DNA of 64,000 nucleotides from an uncultured Bacteroidales bacterium (GTDB lineage Bacteria; Bacteroidota; Bacteroidia; Bacteroidales; WCHB1-69): NCBI GenBank assembly GCA_946186495.1, contig CAMHNQ010000012.1, positions 1 to 64,000 of the forward strand, read 5' to 3'. Shown piece by piece: positions 58,021 to 64,000 of this stretch (position 1 is its first letter; each line of letters starts with the position of its first letter). The notes under the pieces were generated by a model. It saw only the letters and a program-made list of their open reading frames with translations, ran no database searches and was not told where the DNA came from. The position numbers and the translations under genes were made by a program.

Positions 58021-59409
58021 ATGAAAGTACATTTTATCGCTATCGGGGGCAGTGCCATGCACAATTTAGCCATCGCGCTGAAAATCAAAGGTTTTGAGGT
58101 AACAGGATCGGACGACGAGATATTCAATCCCGCCAAGGATCGCCTCGCCAAATACAACATCCTGCCAGAGACCATCGGATGGGACCCCGGGCGGATCACC
58201 CCCGACCTTGACGCGGTAATCCTGGGCATGCATGCCCGTGAAGACAATCCTGAACTATTGAAAGCCAAAGAGTTGAACCTCCGTATTTACTCCTATCCCG
58301 AGTACTTGTACGAGCAGGGAAAGGACAAAGTCCGCGTGGTGGTGGGCGGCAGTCACGGCAAAACAACCATCACCTCCATGATCATCCATGTTCTTCAGCA
58401 CCAGCACGTTGACTGCGACTATATGGTCGGCGCACAGCTGGAAGGCTTCGAGGTGATGGTGCGCCTTTCCGACACGGCGAAAGTCATGGTCATTGAAGGC
58501 GACGAGTACCTCACCTCCCCTATTGACCGCCGGCCCAAATTCCACGTTTACCAGCCCACAATCGGCATCATCAGCGGCATCGCCTGGGATCACGTCAACG
58601 TCTTCCCCACGTTCGAGAATTATGTGGAACAGTTCCGTATCTTTGCCAAAATGATACCGGGAAACGGACAATTCATATATTGTCAAGAGGACGAAGAACT
58701 ACGGAAATTAGGGGCCGAGATCACCAACACCACTTGCCGTCCCTACGGCATCCATCCCTACGCCATCCGCAACGGGGTGACCTATTTGTTGCATAACGGC
58801 GAGGAGACCCCGCTGCATGTGTTCGGGAAACACAACTTGATGAACCTCAATGCCGCCAGGCTTGCATGCAACGCGTTGGGTGTCACGGATGAACAATTCT
58901 ACGATGCCATCGCCACCTTCAAGGGTGCGTCGAAGCGGTTGGAACTAGTGGCCAGCAATCCAGAATGCGCTGTGTACAAAGACTTTGCACATTCCCCGTC
59001 TAAACTTAAAGCTACTGTCAACGCCGTCAGGGAGCAGTACCCCGACCGCAAATTGGTGGCCTGTATGGAACTTCACACTTTCAGCAGCCTAACCGAGGAG
59101 TTCCTGAAACAGTACGCCCACACCATGGACGAGGCGGATGTCGCCATGGTCTATTTCTCCCCGGCAGCCGTGCGGCACAAGAAACTACCTCCTATCCACC
59201 CGGAGGCGATATTCAACGCATTCCAACGAGACGACTTGCAAGTGTTCGACAACTCGGAGACACTGACAGACAGACTGTTGTCAATGAATTGGGGAAACAG
59301 TGTCCTTCTTTTGATGTCGTCCGGCAATTTTGACGGAATAAATTTGAACCAGTTCGGTGAAAAAATTGTATCTTTGCAGGCTCAAAACCAAAGCATAAAA
59401 AATTATTAA
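58021..59409 (+). CDS. mpl: Mur ligase family protein, Mpl type (murein tripeptide recycling)
   Basis: The protein has 462 residues. VHFIAIGGSAMHNLAIALK at the N-terminus, the ATP-binding VVGGSHGKTTITSMI near residue 108, VIEGDEYLTSPIDRRPKF and the C-domain KDFAHSPSKLKATVNAVREQ fit UDP-MurNAc:L-Ala-gamma-D-Glu-mDAP ligase, which reattaches recycled tripeptide. Mpl and MurC are close relatives; the DEYxT sequence favours Mpl. It has a promoter for the next gene inside its 3' end. Confidence 0.87.
   Translation: MKVHFIAIGGSAMHNLAIALKIKGFEVTGSDDEIFNPAKDRLAKYNILPETIGWDPGRITPDLDAVILGMHAREDNPELLKAKELNLRIYSYPEYLYEQGKDKVRVVVGGSHGKTTITSMIIHVLQHQHVDCDYMVGAQLEGFEVMVRLSDTAKVMVIEGDEYLTSPIDRRPKFHVYQPTIGIISGIAWDHVNVFPTFENYVEQFRIFAKMIPGNGQFIYCQEDEELRKLGAEITNTTCRPYGIHPYAIRNGVTYLLHNGEETPLHVFGKHNLMNLNAARLACNALGVTDEQFYDAIATFKGASKRLELVASNPECAVYKDFAHSPSKLKATVNAVREQYPDRKLVACMELHTFSSLTEEFLKQYAHTMDEADVAMVYFSPAAVRHKKLPPIHPEAIFNAFQRDDLQVFDNSETLTDRLLSMNWGNSVLLLMSSGNFDGINLNQFGEKIVSLQAQNQSIKNY
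59369..59376 (+). promoter_or_regulatory. Internal -7 element TATCTTTG for the DUF1573 gene
   Basis: TATCTTTG lies inside the last codons of mpl, 62 nt before the next ATG at 59439. It would allow the DUF1573 gene to be expressed without mpl. Confidence 0.6.
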
Positions 59410-59438
59410 TCACATCAATAAAAACAATTAAAAACACT

Positions 59439-60536
59439 ATGAAAAAGTTAAGTTTGTTAATGGTTGCGGTGATGTCAGCACTGTTCTGCATTGCACAACC
59501 CGAAATCAAATTTGAGAACAGCACCTACGATTTCGGCAAAATTAAGGAAGAGGGAGGCAAAGTGACCGGCAAATTCATCTTCACCAATGTGGGAAACGAG
59601 CCTCTGGAACTCACAAACGTCCGCCCCGGCTGCGGCTGTACAGCAGCCAACTACACCAAGGGAGCTATCGCCCCCGGAGCGCAAGGTTACATCGAGGCCA
59701 CGTACAACCCCTATAATCGTCCGGGCGCTTTCAACAAGAATATCCGTGTGACGACCAACGAACCGCGTTTCCTGGAAAATGACAAAGCCACGCCTCACAT
59801 GATATTCATCAAGGGTGAAGTCATCAAACGCCCCCCGACACAGTTTGAAATTGCCGGTTATAAAAACGGAAGCGGCATGATGCGCATTAAAGAACCCAAC
59901 GTGAAGCACAATTTGCTCAACACGAAAACCGCTCTCGACACCTTCTATGTCAAAAATTTCTGGACTAAACCCGTTTCTATCCAATTCGAGAAACCTTATG
60001 AGTATGTGACTGAAGTCAGCCGTAACTTCGGCGCAGAGCTGCAACCCGGCCAGGAAGGGTTCATTGTGCTGAAATATGATGCCAGCAAGCGTAAGAAATT
60101 CGGCCAAATCAAGGATGACATCCAATTCAAGACAAACGACTCCATTGAACAGATCAAACGTGTGTTCTACTCCGTCAACATCCAAGAGGACTTCTCCAAA
60201 ATGACCCCTAAGCAGCTCAAGAACGCCCCTGTGAGCGTCGTATCCACGGAAAATCTGCAATTTGGCGAAATGCAGAAGAATGTCTCCAAAACCGAGACCG
60301 TCACTATCGCTAACGAAGGCAAGTCCACGTTGTACATCCGTGCTATAGAGTCCAGCAACGCCCTGTTCAAGGCGAACGCCTCCACCATGGAGATTCCTGC
60401 TGGCGGCAAAGCCGACATCACCGTCTCCTTCAGGGCTCCTGGTCGTGCCAGCAACCAAAACGCCACCATTGACATCATCACGAACGACCCCAAAAAGCCT
60501 GTCACCACAGTTCAAATGTCGGCCAAGATTTTATAA
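59439..60536 (+). CDS. DUF1573-domain periplasmic protein
   Basis: The protein has 365 residues with a signal peptide (LSLLMVAVMSALFCIAQ). Two DUF1573 Ig-like domains are seen: residues about 21-110 (FENSTYDFGKIKEEGGKVTG, VRPGCGCTAANYTKGAIAPG) and about 265-360 (VSTENLQFGEMQKNVSKTET, AGGKADITVSFRAPGR). A less conserved domain lies between them. These MSP/ASPM-like proteins are abundant in Bacteroidota; the role is unknown. A strong terminator follows. Confidence 0.85.
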   Translation: MKKLSLLMVAVMSALFCIAQPEIKFENSTYDFGKIKEEGGKVTGKFIFTNVGNEPLELTNVRPGCGCTAANYTKGAIAPGAQGYIEATYNPYNRPGAFNKNIRVTTNEPRFLENDKATPHMIFIKGEVIKRPPTQFEIAGYKNGSGMMRIKEPNVKHNLLNTKTALDTFYVKNFWTKPVSIQFEKPYEYVTEVSRNFGAELQPGQEGFIVLKYDASKRKKFGQIKDDIQFKTNDSIEQIKRVFYSVNIQEDFSKMTPKQLKNAPVSVVSTENLQFGEMQKNVSKTETVTIANEGKSTLYIRAIESSNALFKANASTMEIPAGGKADITVSFRAPGRASNQNATIDIITNDPKKPVTTVQMSAKIL

Positions 60537-60560
60537 TCACAGCCGTCCACATAAAAAAAA

Positions 60561-60588
60561 TCCCTCCGTTTCCGGAGGGATTTTTTTT
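60561..60588. terminator. Strong bidirectional intrinsic terminator
   Basis: TCCCTCCG pairs with CGGAGGGA around a 4-nt loop, with eight A before (60553-60560) and eight T after. It serves both the DUF1573 gene and the convergent anti-sigma-like gene. Confidence 0.92.
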
Positions 60589-60599
60589 ATCACCAATCT

Positions 60600-61124
60600 T
60601 TAGAACAGACGGCTGTGGCCGTTTCTGATTTCCTCTTCCGAGGGGAGATTTTCCTTTATCGTATCCACATCAATCACCAAAGGACGCCCCAGACGGGTTT
60701 TAGGCTTTTGAGTTCTGGTGTCGTGGACTGTCGCAGCCTGAACCGCCTCGGGCTCTGGGACGGCAAGGGGTGGAGTTGCTTGGGATGACATGGGGGCCGC
60801 ACCTTTTTCCTCGACAGGAAGGCTCTTTTCCTCCACAGGGACTTCTACGGTGCTCGCATTCGTATCGCCAAGCGTAAGAGTGGAGTCTTCCTGCTGCATC
60901 ACCGGGATAGGAGAAGCGAGCGGAGGTATGGGTTGGGGACGGTGGCTCAGGGAAAGGAGAGCCGCACCCCCTACCACCACTGCGGTAGAAACACCTGCAA
61001 TCCAATAGCCAATCTTATGCTGCCCTAACCCGGCCTTTTGCCTGAATTGTCTCCATGCACCAGCTTTATAGGGATATTTTGCCTGTTCAGCCTTTTCTTT
61101 GATAAATTTGTCAAATTCCGTCAT
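60600..61124 (-). CDS. Single-pass membrane protein, anti-sigma-like
   Basis: The protein has 174 residues. A cytosolic N-terminus (TEFDKFIKEKAEQAKYPYKA) precedes one transmembrane helix (IGYWIAGVSTAVVVGGAALL) and a Pro/Glu/Val-rich exported region. It lies 9 nt after an ECF sigma factor gene and is therefore a candidate anti-sigma factor, although I see no zinc motif. The exported part might bind an envelope signal. The sigma pairing is by position. Confidence 0.55.
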   Translation of the reverse strand: MTEFDKFIKEKAEQAKYPYKAGAWRQFRQKAGLGQHKIGYWIAGVSTAVVVGGAALLSLSHRPQPIPPLASPIPVMQQEDSTLTLGDTNASTVEVPVEEKSLPVEEKGAAPMSSQATPPLAVPEPEAVQAATVHDTRTQKPKTRLGRPLVIDVDTIKENLPSEEEIRNGHSRLF

Positions 61125-61133
61125 AGTTCAATC

Positions 61134-61682
61134 TTACAAACATTGCTTTAGGGCCATTTTGAGTCTGGAACGTGCGCTGTTCACATGCCAGGCGGAGGTG
61201 TTTTCCGAGATGTTCAACTGTTCCGCGATCTCGCCATGGGAAAAACCCTCGAACACGAACATGTTGAAGACAGTGCGCGTGACAGGCGGCAGCATCTGGA
61301 TCATGCCGACAATTTCTTGTGCCGAAAGCCGCGCCACCGCATCGTTAAAGTGATGGTCGGATAGCTGCCATTCAGGAATCCCGTCAATATCGACGGCATC
61401 CACCTTGTTCTCGTATTTCCGCAAATAGTCCAATGCGGCATTACGCACTACACGTTTCAACCAAGCCTCAAAAGAACCTGTGTCTTCATACTTGTCCAAA
61501 TTGGAGAAGACTTTCAAAAAACCTTCGTTGAGCATGTCGGCTGCCTCATCGGAACTACCTGCGTAGCGCATGCATATGGCCATGACGCTGCCATAGTAGT
61601 GCTTGAAGAGTTTTCGCTGGGCCCTGGCGTTTCCTTCGCGACATGCCTGTACCCATTCCAACAGTTCCGACTGCTCTTTCAT
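61134..61682 (-). CDS. ECF-type RNA polymerase sigma factor
   Basis: The protein has 182 residues from ATG 61682. Region 2 contains AQRKLFKHYYGSVMAICMRY and DEAADMLNEGFLKVFSNLDK with ASFEAWLKRVVRNAALDYL-like sequence. Region 4 contains TRTVFNMFVFEGFSHGEIAE and NISENTSAWHVNSARSRLKM. It probably responds to envelope signals with the downstream membrane protein. A possible target is its neighbour, the beta-barrel protein on the same strand. Confidence 0.9.
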   Translation of the reverse strand: MKEQSELLEWVQACREGNARAQRKLFKHYYGSVMAICMRYAGSSDEAADMLNEGFLKVFSNLDKYEDTGSFEAWLKRVVRNAALDYLRKYENKVDAVDIDGIPEWQLSDHHFNDAVARLSAQEIVGMIQMLPPVTRTVFNMFVFEGFSHGEIAEQLNISENTSAWHVNSARSRLKMALKQCL

Positions 61683-61763
61683 ATTCAATAACGTATAGGG
61701 GAGACAAAAGCTTGGGTCTTCCTAATATTTTTTTTGGGGTAGTGAGCCAACTATTTTCAGGCT

Positions 61764-62354
61764 TCACTTGACGATTTTAAATCCAAGTCCGACAAGGAAA
61801 GCATTCGACATTCGCGTGCGGGATTCGCTGGTTTCGGAGTTCCTGAAATTGTCGGCAGCGATATAATAGCCCACATCCAGGGTAAAGCGCCAGAAGTCAA
61901 TTCCCACGCCAAGCTGTCCACCCCATTGTAGAGCCCCGGACTGCCATGGATTGTCTTTAAAGTTGTCAGCCACCTTGAAATCGAAGCGTGGTCCGATCGT
62001 GAAGTGGAACTTGAAATTATCATTGTCTATGAAATGGTATCCGAACAATGCGGGCACTGAGATGTAGTGTTGCTTGAGCATGTCTCCCGTGCTGGCATCT
62101 CCGAAATTATCGGTCAACGAGGAGCGTTTGAACACGTAGTTAACCTCAGGCTGGAAGTAGAAACGGTCGCCCAACCGGAGGAAGAGGCCGGCGTCCCACC
62201 CGAAGTTTCTCTGTGTCAGCTTCGAATAGCTTGCCGCATTGGCAGCGACTTTGATGCCCATGGAGAACTGGGCCTTGGCGGAATTCACGGTCACGGCACT
62301 GACGCACAACAGGGCAGCCAGGCTCAAAAACATTGAATGTATTACTTTTTTCAT
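61764..62354 (-). CDS. Outer membrane beta-barrel protein (porin-like, PorT-type)
   Basis: The protein has 196 residues with a signal peptide (FLSLAALLCVSAVTVNSAKAQ). Strands alternate aromatic and polar residues (FSMGIKVAANAASYSKLTQR, RFYFQPEVNYVFKRSSL, FHFTIGPRFDFKVADNF), and it ends with FLVGLGFKIVK. This is an eight-strand barrel of the OmpA/PorT-like superfamily. It is upstream of the sigma gene by 81 nt and could be part of the same regulon. Confidence 0.82.
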   Translation of the reverse strand: MKKVIHSMFLSLAALLCVSAVTVNSAKAQFSMGIKVAANAASYSKLTQRNFGWDAGLFLRLGDRFYFQPEVNYVFKRSSLTDNFGDASTGDMLKQHYISVPALFGYHFIDNDNFKFHFTIGPRFDFKVADNFKDNPWQSGALQWGGQLGVGIDFWRFTLDVGYYIAADNFRNSETSESRTRMSNAFLVGLGFKIVK

Positions 62355-62432
62355 AATCCATCATTTTTTAAACTTCACGAATAACGTAACCGGGGCAAAT
62401 ATATTGCAGGTGGCGGTCAGTTCCGCAGAGGT

Positions 62433-63353
62433 TCAACAGACACCCCGCACTTCGCTGATATTGGAGATGCCTTCTTGTTGGCAGAGTCGGACGAGAGCAT
62501 CGAGAATATCCCTACCGGCGAGGGGATTATTGAAATTGACCGTCCCGATTTGAACGGCCGTGGCACCCGCCATGACGAATTCCAGGACATCTTCGGCTGT
62601 ATAGACACCGCCCATGCCGAAGACCGGAACGCGAACTTTCTGACAGACAGCGTGAACCATACGCAGGGCTATGGGCTTGATGGCTGCACCAGAGAGACCG
62701 GCATAGACGTTATTGAAGACGGGCTTTCGTTTGTGGATGTCAATGGCCATTGCTTGAAAGGTGTTCACCAAGGAGAGTGCGTCGGCACCGGCATCCTCGC
62801 AGGCCATGGCCATGTCCACGATATTTTCCGCATTAGGGGACAATTTGACAATCAAGGGTTTGTGACAGACGTCCCGCACTGCCTTGACCACTTCGCGAGC
62901 CACTTCGGCCTTGATGCCAAACGCCATGCCGCCACTCTTCACGTTAGGGCAGGATATATTCAATTCAAGCATGTCTATATCTGCGTTGGACAGTTTCGCG
63001 GCCCCTGCGACATAGTCCTCCATGCTATGCCCGCCCATATTGGCAATCAACACATTGCCGAACTGCCTCATTTGAGCAATGCCCGTATCTATAAACTCAT
63101 CTATGCCTGGATTTTGCAATCCGACACTATTCATCATGCCTGAGGCGGTTTCCCACACACGAATGCCTTCGTTGCCGTCTTTCGGATGCAGGGTCAAGCC
63201 TTTGGAACTGATTCCGCCCAGGCAGCCCACATCATAAAGTTCATCGTATTCGCCTCCGAATCCGAAAGTGCCTGACGCGGCGACAAGGGGGTTTTTGAAA
63301 GGCACACCGGCAATTTCCACTGAAAGGGTCACATTTTTATCCATATCATCCAT
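62433..63353 (-). CDS. pyrD: Dihydroorotate dehydrogenase B, catalytic subunit
   Basis: The protein has 306 residues. [58 protein letters not shown] and [20 protein letters not shown] match class 1B PyrD; the catalytic Cys is in NISCPNV. FMN-dependent oxidation of dihydroorotate to orotate. The start is ATG 63353 or 63344, not 63518, because that part overlaps pyrK. It pairs with PyrK, which brings electrons to NAD+. Confidence 0.93.
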   Translation of the reverse strand: MDDMDKNVTLSVEIAGVPFKNPLVAASGTFGFGGEYDELYDVGCLGGISSKGLTLHPKDGNEGIRVWETASGMMNSVGLQNPGIDEFIDTGIAQMRQFGNVLIANMGGHSMEDYVAGAAKLSNADIDMLELNISCPNVKSGGMAFGIKAEVAREVVKAVRDVCHKPLIVKLSPNAENIVDMAMACEDAGADALSLVNTFQAMAIDIHKRKPVFNNVYAGLSGAAIKPIALRMVHAVCQKVRVPVFGMGGVYTAEDVLEFVMAGATAVQIGTVNFNNPLAGRDILDALVRLCQQEGISNISEVRGVC

Positions 63354-63396
63354 TATAAAAACAACATTGAAATCGACATCAAACACCAAGAGGGGG

Positions 63397-64000
63397 TCAC
63401 CATTCCAACTCGGAACTGAGGAATACCGGACCATCCTTGCACACGCGCCGCATTCCCGACTTTGTCCGAATGCTACATCCAAGGCAAGCGCCAATGCCGC
63501 AAGCCATACGATGTTCAAGCGAGCAATAACAACGGGTGTCGGTCATCGCGCACATGGAGGCGACCTTGCGCATCATGACTTCCGGTCCACAGGTGATAAC
63601 CGTATCGTAATTCTCAGGAGAGAGGAGATCCGTGATAAACCCTCGATACCCTTCCTCACCCTTTTCCGTGGATATGAAGATGTTTTCACAATGGGGTTCA
63701 AAGTCCTCCACGGCAAAGAGAGCATCGCGGAAGCCCAAGTAGGCATCGACCGTGGCGCCCCGGGCCTTGAGGGTCTTGGCGGTCTCGCAGAGCGGCGGTA
63801 TTCCCAAACCGCCGCCCACGACCGCAATTCTTCCTTTCAACGCATCACAGGGATATCCGTTGCCGCAAGGCCCCAAAAGTCTCATCTTGTCACCTGGCAT
63901 CAGAGCCGAAATCCGGGAAGTCCCTGAACCCACGACCCGGTACATAAACCATAACACGGACTCGTCGGCTTTGAAAACACTGACAGGGCGCATCAAGGTC
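63397..64000 (-). CDS. pyrK: Dihydroorotate dehydrogenase B, electron transfer subunit (5' part outside window)
   Basis: The visible 200 residues are the C-terminal part of PyrK. They show the FAD/NAD region ([55 protein letters not shown]) and the 2Fe-2S loop [20 protein letters not shown] with the distant Cys in [10 protein letters not shown]. The start is beyond base 64000. The gap to pyrD is about 43 nt, so pyrKD is one operon. Confidence 0.93.
   Translation of the reverse strand, partial: TLMRPVSVFKADESVLWFMYRVVGSGTSRISALMPGDKMRLLGPCGNGYPCDALKGRIAVVGGGLGIPPLCETAKTLKARGATVDAYLGFRDALFAVEDFEPHCENIFISTEKGEEGYRGFITDLLSPENYDTVITCGPEVMMRKVASMCAMTDTRCYCSLEHRMACGIGACLGCSIRTKSGMRRVCKDGPVFLSSELEW

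Noticed and set aside
63344-63518. Extended N-terminus of PyrD
   Set aside because: The extension overlaps pyrK in another frame and is unlike PyrD. The conserved start [10 protein letters not shown] follows the ATG at 63344 or 63353.
1-64000. tRNA, rRNA or tmRNA genes
   Set aside because: I looked for T-loop sequences (GGTTCGAnTCC) and rRNA landmarks on both strands and found only chance matches inside coding regions.

Overview
The window looks like a chromosomal segment from a Bacteroidota bacterium, most likely of the order Bacteroidales. Three things point there. Many genes are preceded by the TAnnTTTG -7 element used by the Bacteroidota primary sigma factor. The window encodes families typical of this phylum (TonB-dependent receptor with a DUF5689 lipoprotein, PorT, GWxTD, DUF6029, DUF4296, DUF1573, many lipoproteins). 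Shine-Dalgarno sequences are weak. TGA is an ordinary stop here. I see no rRNA, tRNA or CRISPR array. Most lines of the ORF track are antisense or frame shadows of GC-rich genes. The track also accepts TTG and GTG starts, so several starts are shortened here.

Layout. 1-862: non-coding DNA with a small inverted-repeat element, a tandem repeat and one copy of a dispersed repeat. 0.86-4.7 kb: TonB-dependent receptor and surface lipoprotein. 4.8-10.9 kb (minus): RND efflux permease and adaptor, lipoprotein, radical SAM protein and dCMP deaminase. 11.0-15.8 kb: threonylcarbamoyl-AMP synthase, CoaD, two thioredoxin-fold proteins and a DUF6029 barrel. 15.9-17.5 kb: acyl-CoA ligase. 17.6-22.0 kb: an AT-rich accessory island with an orphan RHS C-terminal module, a putative partner gene, a DUF3791/DUF3990 toxin-antitoxin-like trio, a decayed RHS core with a G9 tract, an ORF split by TGA and three copies of a shared leader. 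22.0-28.4 kb: DUF819 transporter, GH29 fucosidase, flotillin and a divergent SPFH protein with a ribbon-helix-helix partner. 28.6-32.5 kb: two NTF2-like proteins, an AraC regulator, an MqsR-like toxin with a Panacea-domain antitoxin, and a truncated AraC.

32.6-51.8 kb is mostly housekeeping: ornithine aminotransferase, CCA/poly(A) polymerase family, DUF4296 lipoprotein, short MutS, phenylacetate-CoA ligase-like protein, TlyA, asparaginase, HerA-like ATPase, sugar transferase, GWxTD protein, GlyRS, PorT, heptose-7-phosphate kinase, NUDIX, alpha/beta hydrolase, RluA and PanB. 51.9-53.8 kb is a decay zone with small ORFs, transposase remnants and one lipoprotein. 53.8-64.0 kb: LpxL-like acyltransferase with GmhB (the heptose bisphosphate phosphatase that complements the kinase at 47 kb), Kef-type antiporter, metallophosphatase, Mpl ligase, DUF1573 protein, a sigma/anti-sigma-like pair, a beta-barrel, PyrD and a partial PyrK.

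The most notable candidates for new biology are the RHS island with its repeated leaders and embedded ADP-ribosyltransferase-like trio; the MqsR-like/Panacea pair, whose MqsA-like N-terminus has lost its zinc cysteines; the flotillin/SPFH/RHH locus driven by mirror-image promoters; and heptanucleotide repeats that supply stop codons between genes. All family names are from reading the protein sequences; no database search was run.
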